Source of the DNA: Kappaphycus alvarezii | Taxonomy: Eukaryota; Rhodophyta; Florideophyceae; Gigartinales; Solieriaceae | Length of the DNA: 64,000 nt | Direction of reading: 5' to 3' | Assembly (NCBI GenBank): GCA_002205965.3 | Contig: NADL03000535.1 | Location: 1 to 64,000 of the forward strand | In this document: piece by piece, positions 33,040-46,900 of the stretch | Numbering within the stretch: position 1 is the stretch's first letter | Layout of the letters: every line of letters starts with the position of its first letter | The notes under the pieces: generated by a model | The model's database searches: none | What the model was told of the DNA's origin: nothing | The model's input: the letters and a program-made list of their open reading frames with translations, nothing else | Translations under genes and position numbers: made by a program

Positions 33040-33985
33040 ACCCACCATCGCAGAGGAAGCTAACAGATGCAATTCATGGGGCTGCGCAAGAGGCCTTGCT
33101 GCTCGGAAACATCCGCACCCGCGCCTTCCGCGCTAGTATGTCCCTCCCCGGTGCCAAGGGCTGGGTCTACTGTGCATCTTGCCCTGGATTGAGGACGCAC
33201 ATCAAGAGCAAAGACATCTCCGTATGGTTCCAGCACTTTTTGCCAAACCCCTTTATACACCCCAGGTACCCCTTGCCCAAAAGCAGGATATACTGAAATG
33301 CTTGATATCTACGGGGACCACTTGCTGCGTTGTCGCTTTGGCTGCGAGTGGAATACTCGCCACAACAACCAGGTGACTTTACTGGGGAACGATCACGCAA
33401 GAGCCGCCCAAAGTCCAGTCATTGGGCCTCGTTTACGATACCAAAACGGGACAAGGCCGGATATCAGGGCAATGGGAGCCGTTGGTGGCACAGATTATTT
33501 TGACGTAACCTTTGTCAACCCGCTCGCTCCCTCCCACGCAAGAGCCAGGGCTTTCAACCCACTCACAAGCCTCAACTCAGCTCACGCAGAGAAGCAGCGG
33601 AAATACCAACGGTTCCTTGCTGAGCTGCCTGGGAGAAACAGGCTAGTTCCTGTTCCCATCTGGAGGATGGCATCCGGCGGCGTTCTCCGTCGTCAAGGAA
33701 CTCGCGAGAACTGTTGCCACTCGCGCAATGGAACGGTTTTCGAAGGTTAGAGGCATTCTTTTACAGCGGCACTCCGCATTGACAGTAACCTCCAATGCGG
33801 CTTGTTTGCTGACTGGCCTCCCTTCCACCTTGTGGTTGGAGTGCCATCTACAGTTTTCGACGCATTGTACGGTTTCACAATTGTCTTGGCCATGATACGG
33901 TATCTACGCTCCGCTATAAATTTACTGGGTACCAACCCACATATGAACCACAGTAAATTAACCCCCCATTTTCCCCCTTAGAAAA
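33040..33985 (+). pseudogene. Non-LTR retroelement C-terminal region with nuclease-like motif and 3' end
   Basis: The reading starts RKLTDAIHGAAQEALLL and IRTRAFRASMSLPGAKGW, changes frame near 33290, and continues GDHLLRCRFGCEWNTRHN, a C-x-H-type pattern typical of the region after RT in some non-LTR proteins. Next come RPDIRAM, 11 residues on TDYFDVTFVNPLAP, and AEKQRKYQRF, resembling PD-(D/E)xK-type nuclease ends. A Cys-rich tail (SNAACLLTGLP) follows after another frame change near 33660. The 3' flank holds the second end type inverted at 33925-33980 (ACAGTAAATTAACCCCCCAT). The family copies its RNA at a nicked target. This piece lacks the RT core and is a relic. Confidence 0.7.
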
Positions 33986-34574
33986 AAATCTGCTCCCTTG
34001 AGTACGATCGAACTACTTTTCCAAATTACTGGTATCACAGGTAATAAACTTGTTTCTGCACCGACATACAATTGGTTGAACACGAAAGAGATAAGATTTG
34101 GGTTCTGTAATGGTTGGAAGATAAAATCAGGCAGAGATCTGAAGGAAGTGCACGATTACATCACGAACTACGAATGTCGGGAAACAACACCAACTGCGCT
34201 TCCTGCCTGTCCGTGAACAGCTCCGCTAGCCTTGTGACGACGCACAATACGGTACCTAGACAAGTCCATCTAGCGAGCGCGCACCCACCGTCCCGTTAAG
34301 TCCCAGCTAAAATGAACCAATTTTCTTCTGTGTAGCCGTAACAGCCCCACTCTCGCGCCATGACGCCTGCACATAGATGGCTTTCGGTTTTTTGTAAGTA
34401 TCGGCGGCTTCCAGGTATAAGTCGGAAGATTGCAATTGCGCGTCAAGTTGCGACAGTGACATGAGCGTGGTTTTCGGTACCACAGAGGAGGACGGAGGTC
34501 TCGATGGCTGGACGAAGGACAAGTAAAACGAAGGGAAGGAGGGCCAGAAAATTGCACCGAAGATACCATATAGG
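33986..34574. other. Unassigned 0.6 kb
   Basis: Only short frames without domains are present (for example 34504-34713, basic N-terminus). Nothing else is identified. Confidence 0.3.
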
Positions 34575-34945
34575 ACAGAGCATCTACGGCTTTAAAACTG
34601 CAGGATCCTTAGATAAGCACTTTTTTTGTGAAGAGATGCGACGACGACGAACTGTACCAAAGGCGACCAACTTTGACGAGAACCATTCAGTGCTGTTTTA
34701 CAAAGCTGTTTGAAAAGCAACACCATCTCTGCACGCCATTAGGGGGCAACGGGTGACGGTACTGTTGAAAACGGTATCGACGAAATCGGTGCAGCGAGAT
34801 GGCAGCGGTTGCGACATGTCGATCTGCAGGGGGTAGATAAAGGGAGGCAGCTGCATCCGCATCCGGCAACAGGTTGCACAGGGCGGGCACCGGAGCAGAA
34901 AAAAATTAGGGAGCCTCGAATGAGATGAGTTGAGCTGGATGGAGG
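34575..34945. repeat. ~370-bp dispersed repeat, copy 2
   Basis: Direct repeat of 27311-27690, about 7.26 kb away, with moderate divergence and small indels. Both copies keep TAAGCACTTTTTT, the CGACATGTCGATCTGCAG block and GCATCCG-CAACA. No LTR hallmarks (TG...CA ends, primer site) were found at the edges. Confidence 0.6.
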
Positions 34946-37900
34946 TCGCATTCAGTATGATAGGTTTTCCTGTGACGGTGGAAATGAGGTTCTGTAAGTC
35001 GCAAGTTACCAGGAACTAATAGGTATTTTTTACTAGGAATTTACCACACGGATAATACCGCAGTTGCTTCAAATTGGCTCCGTACTGCCATGGAGTCCAA
35101 CTTACATGGAAACTGAGAGAGAAAAGGGAAAGGAATTATAGATCAGCTGGCACTGCTCGGAATGCTGTCGGTTATGGCCCGCTGAAAAGATGCCTTGCTA
35201 CACGGCTGAGCTCGCTACCTCACAGTGCAACTTGGTTTTAATGCCAGGCAATTCGTTAAAACTGACTTGATAGTGTTAGTACTCTCAATAAGAATGGAAA
35301 CGGTGGCCGCTTTAGTATCAGTAGGCGTAACCGGCAATTTCGCGAATTGGTTCAAAACACTGTATAAATGGGCTCTCTGCTTTGTATTTATTCGAGACTG
35401 AGATTTAATGTAGTCATATTATACATTCAATAGCTGCCATTGTTTTCTTCGGGCTGTATGTGGGATACTAATGGGGAATTTACTATCATAGATTAATGGT
35501 ACAATATGTGGGTTTGCATGTGGATTTAATTAAATAGAATGGTTTACTTAATTTGCATGAAGGGTAGAACTTACTTGTGGGTGTTTACTTGAAAGGGTTG
35601 GTATGTGAGGTTGTTACATTTTGCTCATCACAGAGTACCACTTATGTTGAAATGCCACTGCCGCAGAAAAAGGCCAGAGTAAATATTTGAAGGAGAGCAT
35701 ATTGTTAAAAGTGACAGATAAAAAGGGCTTAACCAAGCCCTGTCGCTCCAATATTAACATCTCTTTCTTGTGTAGATCTTTCCCCCAAAATCGCAAAATA
35801 TTTTAATAATTATTTTTAATTCTTATCCACTGCCAAAAAAGATACTGTGAAGTCAAAGGTTTGCTCCCGGTATCAACTCTAGGATTTAATCGATCCTTGT
35901 TCCCGGATAGAAACCTGGATTTAATGGGCTGCAAGTAATATTTTTCATCCCCATACTGCTAATAAATCCAGTTGTACTAGTTTGTAACCTGTGAAATTCC
36001 CTGTAGTCGCAGCCTGGTAGAGCGTCCAAACTTATATTTAATATTAATCGTCAATTGTCTGCTGGAGCTAGTTTTTTAATGTCCAACTTATCTACTTTTC
36101 ATAAATATAAAACCCAAAGTCATTGTAGACTACTAAGTTTTCGTTAAGAAATTCTGAAACAGTTATTCTGAAGATGGAAGGCTCAGAATCGGAAGTTCTA
36201 CATATTGAAAAGGTTAATTTCCCAACAGTTGAAGATAAATGATTTTGTAACATGTTTTTCAACAGATCCGTATATTTCTCTCGTAAGTATTCAATCAAAC
36301 GCCCAATATAAACTGATAACGAAGGTCTATAAAATCCAGATGCGTCATCATCATTGGTTCAATTCAAGGAAATTTCTTCAATAGTTTGGTATTTGGATTT
36401 CCTGTGAGTTTATTTTTTTTCCGGTTAAAATTGAAACCTGAAAAATAAACCTTCACATCTGAGCAAATATAGGCCTATCAAGCAATATGCTTTTACTGCA
36501 GAACATTTACAGAATATGAGCGGCAGAAGTATCTGCAGCCTTATTTTTGTGCTTTATTGACCACTCACCGAAGAACCCTGAATTGCAGTAATACATTGTG
36601 ATATTAATAATAAAGTCACTGATATGTAAATAATAGGAATCCAATGTGCTAAACTAAATTTTAGTGTGTTTCAAGCTAGTTGATACGATCAGTTGAATCC
36701 CCGAGCCTAATATGATTTCATGCTCTGAACTGGTTATCAAATGAAGTCAACTCTCTGAGAAGTGAAGCCTTTTAGAGTCAATTCTGTGTAATTATTTCAT
36801 TTAATCGACAAACTAATCCAAAAACTAGCCGTAAAACATGTTCTTATTTGAAGGAAATGTTCCGACTGACATTTTATTTTTGATAAAAATCATTATGGTA
36901 ATTATCGAATTTATGAAAATTTCGTTTCCTCATTCCTGTAAGAATTATTTTCCTGTATTCCAAACAGAAAAAAGAAGAACTTCTAGGGGTTTAAAATGTT
37001 TTGGCCAATGTAAAGCAAGTGTAATAATTTTACCCTTGTATAGATTGAATTTTAATCTTTCCCCATGCTGCTGTCCAATAGAAAAACATCTTTCTTTCGC
37101 ATCTTGTGTCTAGTTTTGAGTCTGACTACAATCTTCAGAAATGTCCTAATTTAAATATCTTTATTTGATTCCTTGTACTTATTTTAATCCCCTTCTGACC
37201 AAGTTTGATATTATTAAATAAAAAACTTTCTGGGATACGAATGCATTGCATTATGACATCTGAATCCCCACAGAGCGTTTTAAAGAAAAAGAAGCAAGGG
37301 ATAGTGACTGTATTAGTTCTACTTACGAGTTGGAAAAAATGGAGAACAGATGGAGGATTGTGATTAAGAATTTGAATAAAGGCATGAGCAAGGACTCAGG
37401 CGACTACATTATATATATTATTGATGTATAATTTCTAACAGCTTTTTGGCAGAAAAAAGAACAGGAAGCAGCTTTGTACAGGTTGTTAAGTTTCAAATCT
37501 TAAATTTTGGACACACAAAGTTGTAGGAACTTTGCTTTAAAAATACTTTTTTTCCACATCATAACTAACCGATTGAATAATCCCTGTAAAAGTTTTTTGA
37601 CTTTCAATAAAAATACTAAAGTTAAGAAGATTAATAGAAACTAAAATGATACAGGAATCTATTTCGTGGACTTTGAATAATAGAAAAGTAAATTTCTCTG
37701 AACAATCTCAGGAAGAACATTTGTAGCTCTAAATGTTTACCTCTACGTTAAATTGCGATTTGAAATACTGGAGAGTTACTTAAGCGAGAACTAAAATGGG
37801 ATAAATAACTAATTAAGATTTCGAAAATTTCATCTGCATTATGTTTTCGCTAAAAATATATAAACTGCCGATTACAGCTTTAACAGATAAAAATTTCCGA

Positions 37901-40900
37901 TCTAAACAAAATTTCACATGAAAGGTTACAGATTTGGACTACAGAAGCTGGTACTTTTTAGGTTCGCTTAAATGTGCTGTAAAGGGATTTTTCTTACACG
38001 CCATATCCCATATTTAGTACGCTTATGATAGAGAATAATTAAAAAGCAACAGGTTCAACATTGAATCGACTCTTTGTGGGTACGGTCAGATTCTGTACTA
38101 AGAAAGGATATAGAGCAAGACTATAATTTCATTTTTTAACTGTGTTGTTTTCGATAGCCTCACACGTACGCGATTAAAAAACATAAAAAGTACCTATTAT
38201 TATGTATGCTCGGTAGAAAGTTAAAGGACAGTTTTTTGCATTTTCAAGAAAAATAAGAAAGTGGAAATAAATCGCCCATGGTATGTTTTGGCAGAAATTA
38301 TGATTGAAATTGATTCAGGAAAACCAAAGTGGGTCATACAATTCCTTTTTCTATTGAAGAAAAAGGTTTGGAAATTTCCGAAAACTCCCACACCTGTATT
38401 GCAAAGTATTTCAAAAAAATTACTATAAAACTATAAGATTAGTCCAATGAGGAATAATCATTTCTGTTTGCTTGTCGGAGAAAAGTAGAGCTGTTCGAAT
38501 TTTATGGTATTCCCAGGTACTGATGAGTTCTTGTATGTCATTTGTAAATTATAAGTCATCATATATGCTGTACTTATGAGTATTACTGAGTACTAGTTAC
38601 ATGATTTCAGCTCGGAAACAGAGCTACGGCAAATAGAAGAGGACCATCACAAATAGTATATGCGTCAAATTTTGGATTTTCGTAATACTAAATTACTTAA
38701 TCGAAACATTCAAAAAGTTATAATTGCGACGAAAAAATATTAGAGGATATTATTCTGCAAATTTTGAACCTTCTCCTCAAAATAATATATGTTTCATGTT
38801 CGATATTTGAAACTAAGACCAACATACCTTGTCTATGTTTTCAGGGCATATTTTGTTGCACACTTCCAACGTATAAAAAATAATTCATGTTCGGTTTTAC
38901 AGCATCAAGTTCTTGTTAGGACGACATCTTTGTTTTGATTTCTTTTCTTCCGGAGCGTCTCTTAGTTCATGAATTACAATATACGCTCATAAAAACTTGT
39001 TTTTGAAAATTGTCACGATTCTTGTTACAAAAAACAAGCCCAAAGGGGTTAAGACTTATTTTTGAAGATATTTAGGTTAAAAAATTAAAACCGTTTACCC
39101 TATTTTAATTCTGCACAAAATTTGTTGCTTTCAAATAAGGGGGAAATTTGGGGTGTTCCTAGTCCATGAAAAATGAGGTTTGCTGTTCCCTGGGGGATGT
39201 CGTTATATGAGTTAAAGCTTACAATTTAAACGATTGGCGGGAAGCCGTCAGAACGCTAGAAAAACTGACTGGAGGCCGGCCAACAGGCACGCGGCACTGG
39301 AAATATTTGAAACGATGTATTCCGTTATTATTCATTCTCGTCAAAGAACTCAATTATACGAACTTTATGTACTTTTTCCATTTTATGAAGAGAAATTGGG
39401 TCAAAATGAAATCATTTCTAGTTAAAAGCATCAAAGTCTGCAATATACGAAAAAAAGAAACTATGAGGGAATGTTTACATTAAATGGATATAAATAACTC
39501 ATTTTTTACTTTTGAAAAGTTTTAGTCTACATTTCAGTACTAAAATTTCGTTGATTCCTTTTTCAAATTTATGTAAAGAAAATGGCTATGTATATGAAAT
39601 GCTTCATTTTCGCATTAATGGTTATATACTTTTTGCTCAGGCACCATGTATTCTAATCCAGTTTAAATGTTTTACTTTTGCTTAAAATATCTTCGATTTT
39701 CGAGAACAAGACTTTTCCTGAATCAATTTTTAAACATGAAATCGTATTTAAGGGTTCACTGCTCCAATATTATACAGATAAGACCTCTACAATCACTGTC
39801 AAGTACTTTGAAGATTTCAATTTTGATGAAAGGCAAATATTTTATCGAAATTCTACGTAGCAAGTCAATTTTCCCCATATGGAGCTTCAAATGTATCTTA
39901 AAGTATCTCATTAAATCCTAACTTCGTGCCGCTACCTACTTTGTTTCAATAGCTTCAGTCACTCCTCGATTTTTTAATAGATTCCACTGAAATCATTTAC
40001 TACTTTTTTCGGGAAGCAAGAAGTGACGTGATTTCTTTAGGTCCTGTTACACTGAATTTATATACTATAATTCGCAACCAGCTTTGTGTTATATGAGATG
40101 AATCAAATAATGCATTAATTTTTACTTCTAAAAAGGTTCTACGCTTTAATTTACTTAATATTTTCGGCCCAAGTTCTCTTTTCAAAATTTTTGATTTCAT
40201 TATTTATTACTATTTAATTAAAGTTGGAAATAGATATTCAGAACCCTTCAGAGGAAACACTTTGATGCATTTTAAAAAAATTATGAGTAGAAATTATATC
40301 TTCGCAAATTCTCTCTTTTTACAGTAATATTTCTATCATTTATTACATTCAAAATGAATGTATTTTTTAATTGATCTGATTTAATCATATATTTCCAATT
40401 TAGTACAAAAAACATCAAGCAGTATGTTAAGCATGTAAAATTTACGGTTAAATATTTTTTGTACTGAAAAATGTATCTACAGGAGCCAAAATTTGAACCC
40501 CTTCAGAATATTCGCAGTTTGAAGAGTAAACTTTGGGCTTAGAAAAGAGTCGTTTAGTTTCTTGAAGATTGAGTAAATACTAAACAATATTTTCTGTTCT
40601 GAACTTATTTTACAATATTTTCGATTGAAAGTTTAATTTTTATTTGTTTCAGAGATCCCCCATTCTTTTACTCAACCACATTGACATTTGAAGATACAAA
40701 ACACCATGGATTACAAATACAGCTTTCAATCATGTCGAAAGAGTTTACATAGATCCAGGGAAATTTTTTTGTGTTAGTTTATAATGGAAAACGTGCTATT
40801 TTTGTGCTTAAACAGACACTTCGATTCACAAGAAGAGTGAAAAAACCTTTTTAAGTAGTACTAGGCTGCTAATTTTTTTTTTGTAGCTCTTTTCTTCCAT

Positions 40901-43900
40901 TTTATAATGTAATTGATTCTCATATGCTCTTTTTCGCAATTTTGCAGACATTGATCAATATTTCCATACAGAAAATAAGTTCTCTTCGTAAAAATGGTGA
41001 ATACATAAAATTATGACAATACGGAGTACGTGTAGCAATAATACCAAAATATACGTCCTCAAAATCAATTAACTTGAAATTTTCCTGCCTGTATGTATCT
41101 CAAATAATGGAATGAAAACAGAGAAAATTTCTGAATCTAAAACATTTTTTTCAATACCAAACTTATTTCACAGAAATACAATCTTTTCCACTTGCCCTTA
41201 ATACATGCAAGATTAATTTATTTCCCTACAAACCTTAGTGTCCATTTGAACCTTTTCTTCCGCAAAGTCTATCCACGAAATATTAGATGTTGAAGTTGTT
41301 TTTTCGTTTCACACTTTCTTTTATGGCATCAAATAATCGTTTCCAATTTCCAAAATAATGTTCCGTTAATTTTTACTTTTGTTAAACGTTCTAAATTTAT
41401 ATTTAAAATACAAACCTCATATCAACTGATATTTAGGAATAAAGTCTTATGAAAACAATTAATGAGATCATGAAATAATATATGTACCCTGATCTTCTTA
41501 ATAATTGTTCTTTAATTCTTCAAATGCTCTTTATATTGGCATGGAAGCTGGCCACTTCTTTGAAATTGTTGATTTTACAGTTCAAATTGTCGAAAATATT
41601 TTTGTGGGAGCAGTTAGGGAAAATGACCCTTTTTTACAGAAATTAAAACACTCAAAATCTTTGTTACCTAAAAGTGGAATCGGGTTTTTTTGATTGTATA
41701 ATCATTTTTTACAGTACACAATCATGATATGAAAATAAAAAGTACTTAATTGCCTATTTTTCAAAGTTGATGACCTTTATTATTTTTAATTCTCATTTTG
41801 GAGTACATTCATCACTTTACTCTGAAGGGATGCTTTTACTGGGAAAAGTTGACGTAGTAATTGTATAATACAACTCATTTGCAGAACATTCTTATCCATA
41901 TCATAGAGATGGGGAGTGCGTAATAGTTTACTTGAAATGGAAAACAATATCGTCAAACAAATATCTGCTACACAGATGAGTTGAATGCCTCTCTAGATTT
42001 GCCTCAAATCCTAAATTAATCGAGATCAAAATGAATTGAAAAATGTATAATGCACCAGCTAATTGATATAGATATGGAAATCATAGTTGTTCATGTGACC
42101 GTAACGAACAGAGTTTTAAAGGTTTGTTAGTATGACAGTGGGTAGAAATAATAGATTAATGAATACTATAACTGTTTTCAGGAACAAATTTATACTTTAT
42201 ACAAATTTGAGTGATCCTTACCAGTTCTGACATTAATATTTTGGTGTATAAAATGGAAGTTTTGCTGAAAAAAGTTTTGCTATTATTTTAATTCATTTTT
42301 AGTACTGATGATCAAATACATAATGCGAAAACGCGACTGCATTTTTCATTAGCTACGTACAAAATCTTTAATCAAATATTTACACATGGACGGTTAAATA
42401 CAACATCTACGGGGTTTCGGCTAATTGCAGAGTACCGAAAATATCAAAGATATATTTTCTAACGGAGAAAAATGTTAAAACAACTTATTATTCCTCCTTA
42501 TACAGAATTTATCGACTAGCAAGTATAAAATTTTTTGTTGTTGCAAACATTAGTCAGTAGCTTTGGGAAGTATTCAAAGGATTAAATCTATTTGAATAAT
42601 TTCATAATTTAAAAATTTTCCAACGCAGATGGTCATTTTTTATTGCCTCCGCGAGAATGATCAATTAAATACGGACTATTTTCGAATGAAAAAGAACTCC
42701 CAAGCAAAAACCCATATTATAGCGTAACATTTGTACTTGTCCATAGCAGTGAGAAATAGATAATTTTCTCATCAAACGAGCCAATTGTTATAAAAGTTGT
42801 TCTTTAAACAGAAAAAATTCCACATGATAAAAGAAAAATAGAAAAACTTATATGAAAATGCCGCTGCTTACATAAATGTAAAGAAATATATAGAAAGCAA
42901 AATTTATTCTTACGATAACTGAAGCACAAAGTTAAAATTAATTAATATGCAACATTTTTTACTTTTCGTGTATGTGTATGTGAGAAAAAATATAATTTCT
43001 GGTAGTTCAATATTTTTATGCGCAAACAAGTAGTCTATAATTTATTTGTGTGCAAGGCGTGAATAAAATTGCATAGATTTTGAATGCGCTAATGAATATT
43101 AATTACTTCAATTTATCAAATCATGAATGAAATGTTAGCTACACCTTAAAAGCATTCTTCATAAAATTCAATTTCTATAATTAGACCCAATTAACAAAAT
43201 ATTTTTACCTCAAAAATTGATTATTAATATAACTATTGTATGGCTTCTGGAATCAACAGCCATACGATACTTCTACAATATTTTCAATGCAACAGAGTTA
43301 TAATGATATTAGTTTATCTCTAAAGAATCATTAGAATCACTAGAATTATAATATCATTTCATTGAATCTTCCTTTCAGGATTTATTATCATTCTTAGTTC
43401 ATAGGAGTACGAAATGGCGATAAGTGTACTACCGAATTACATTTGGAGCTTTTCATAGCTCCATATACATCCAAAAGTTGATCGTGAGCTTTCTTCAAAT
43501 GGAAACTAGAAGTGTAAGATAATTTTAAATACAGATCCTTATGTTCCTCTTTCTGCTAAAAAGAAACTACTTTGAATAAATCACAGGGATAAATTACATT
43601 CGTAAACTAAGCACGCAGTAAAAACAGAGCGCTCCCTTCTTTTTGGAAGACAGAAAAGGAAGGCCAAGAGAATATTTTTAATGAATGTAGTTCTTAAAGA
43701 TAAAAAAGAAATTTGCGAAAAGTTTGAGCTCGTTTTGATATAAAATTTTAAAGTCGCTCTTTTTTTGCAAAGTTTTACTTGAAAAGTTTTCAATTCGAAT
43801 AGAAAAATGAAAAAAAGAAACCTCGAGAGTATTTCGGAGTCATGGACTGGATCGGAGCCAGAAGGAGCTGAATTAATTTCTTTTTCTCCGTGGGAATATT

Positions 43901-46900
43901 ACGAGCTTATTGATTGTACGCTTAAAGCTTATTTTAGCTTACTTTATATTTGCTGTAGGGACTGCAATAGTCTTGTTCTTTCCCATTTGGCGTTCATAAG
44001 GATTAGACTGTATAAACATTATTCCTTTATACTCATTCGCGTTCTTTCGGAGACATTATTAATCGATCAAATTTCTGAGAGTGTCGTTATAATTTTGTAG
44101 TAAGAATTACAGTAGTTCATCACGATTTTGTACCATTTTGTGAGCTCTTAATGTCAATTGACATAAGGCGCAGAAATAACTCAACTTTTAATTCGGACAT
44201 CAGGTTCTTTATAGAATACTTTCGCTTTACGGTAAGAACCAGTGATAAGCTCTGTCCGCGATTCAATATTACCAAGAAAAATTGAGAAGATTTCGTAAGA
44301 AAAAACATTTTATACTTAGACTACTACGTAAAATATTTCGGTGATTACTCCAAAGACTTTTGTTCAGCTTCGATTACCGCGAATTGTTAATTTAAAGTGC
44401 AAATATTCTTATGTGTCCATTCATAAAGTTTCAATATAATTCAAAGAGTGACATATCATCTTTTAATTTATCCCACGAGAAATAGGCTTGATTAATTCGA
44501 TAAAAAGTTGCAGGTAATTACTTGGCTTCTGTTGAATTTCAATAAATCTCTTTCTTTTAAAATACACCAGAAAAGGCAATCATGATTTCTCAAAGAGACC
44601 TTATGACTTAAAAACTCACCACTGGGCCCATTTATTGTACTCAAATAGTTTGAACATGAAATTTGATATTGCCAGTGTACGGTTGAAATAATATGTATCA
44701 TACAGATGCAGAATACAAAGAAGCAGTGACAAATGGAATGCACAGTTTATCTAGGGAGTCATTCTGGATTTAGGTGTGGCTCACCTACTCCATTTGCCAG
44801 CATCACTGATTTAGTTCTACTCATTGAATAAATGCGATATTTAAATTCATATATTCAGGAATAAGGTAGGCAGTTGAAATTATTCTCATTAAAATATATA
44901 ACAACTTTTAAGTTTTATTGTTCAAGCTATGTAAAGAGATCTGTATAGTTAAAATTTATGTAAAATGCGTAAATGGGATGTAGAAATGTTAATTATATTT
45001 AAATAGAAATGTTTTGGATTTCATTTCTTAGCAACAATCAGAAGTAATGGTTCGATAACTTGCATTAATTTATACAATGAATGCAACAGAATTGTAGACT
45101 TTTTTTTAAACATCTGATATGCTCATTACAATTGAATCTGTCCAATGGATTTGTTTATAAGGTTCACTCGCCATACTTGTTTCAAGACCTTATTGAAGAA
45201 AACTATTTTCGTGTCCTTTTTTAAGTATAATTCCATAAAAATCGTCTGTTTTCAAAGAACGATTGTTTTTGTAATTTCTTGAACTTCGGATTTGATGTAT
45301 TTTTTACCGTTACTCCTTCAATTACTACATGTCAATCACTCAAATACTCTTTTTCAATTAATAGCTTCTTACAGAGTTTTTCATCGCACTTTCCCATATA
45401 GATACGATTCCGATCCACGGAAGGGAGGATACAGGTAGGTTTATTTATGGAGTGCAAAAAAAACGGTTATGGTTATTCATTTTTTCAGTGTCTAAATTTA
45501 GTATATGCCCTATACATGAAGTGATGCTGTCGTTTAATTTATCTCATTTTGCATATCAAGGGAGCTCTGAGATAGACAGAGAATTAATTGAAATAATTTT
45601 GAAAACGTCCATAGTACACCATTTTGGAGCGTACTTTTTCAGCTGCTGGTGATTGAGCACTTAAAATTCTGTACGTCAGCTATAGGGGGATTTTTCAGGG
45701 GTTTAGATACAATTTTAATCGCAACAGATTTTCTGAACCACGGTCGGTCACAATTTCAGCTCAAATTTTACATTGATATTTAAATTTACTTTTCTTTATT
45801 GAATGTGTAATATTCATATCGTTCTCCTAAGGTAACTTCTTTTTTCTCACCGAATCAATTTTTTTTGAGAGAGCTACGTAACCTCTGATTCAAATGAATT
45901 ATGATTGGCCTTAAAGTGGACTTCTTTGGGACGCTGTTTCTCCCTTATTACTTTGCCTTATTTCTTCTTCAGTCAACCCCGGATCTTTAAAAATGTTTAG
46001 GACAAATATATTATATATTCCCACAATAAACACCCTTACTTTTCTTGTATACACAGTTGTACGTAAACGTCTCACTCGAAGCTTTTAAATAACCCATTTT
46101 CATGCTTTCGTGATATCCAGGAACTTTCTATGCGCTTAGCTTCCTTCGTATCCCCGCACGCCTCTTTTTTGAATTGTTCAATGACTTTTGGCAAATGGTT
46201 TTTCAGTAGTCAAATATCTTTCTTTAGAAAAATTTAGATGTACATATATATATCGAAACCCATTGGGTGGAAATCCATATCGTGCTCATTACTCAAAACG
46301 CTACATGGACTGTTAATAAACGCATCAGATTTGGACAAAAGGGGGGAATTATGGACTTTGAAGCATTGATGAGGGTTGAGACAATCCTTTAAAGCCTTAG
46401 GGTTGAGGAGCTCATTGGAGCTCATCGTCAAAGAGGTGAATGAGGCAAAATAAAGAAGGTGGCAGATGGATGTCTTTTGAAAATTCCCATATTCAAACAG
46501 GACGAAAAGAAAATGAGAGATCAGTAAGCTTGAAAATATTGATATCAACGTAACATACTCTGAGAGTAAAAGGAGCCTTCTTTAGAGGGACAGAATATGG
46601 CTTGATGTGTAAGGATTTAAAGGAAAAGCGACTTTAAGCAATAAAAGCTGAGGCAGGAATGTTTTTGGCGTCAGGAAATTATGGGCATATGGGTTGAAAA
46701 GAATTAAATCTTTTCTGTGAAGCACAAGTTCTCTGGTACCTTTCCCCTAGAATAGATGCGAGACTACATGACACAACAAAAATACATAGAAACACTAATT
46801 AGAATTTTCCTGCCATATTTTATGTACTTTTAAGCGATCATTAAACGCAGTAAAAATAAGGCAAAAAATCTTATATCTCATCCTGCTTTGGAGTAGAAGC

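Noticed and set aside
27311..34945. LTR pair of a 7.6-kb element
   Set aside because: The 370-bp repeats lack TG...CA ends, primer site and polypurine tract, and the interior contains a host gene and unrelated debris.
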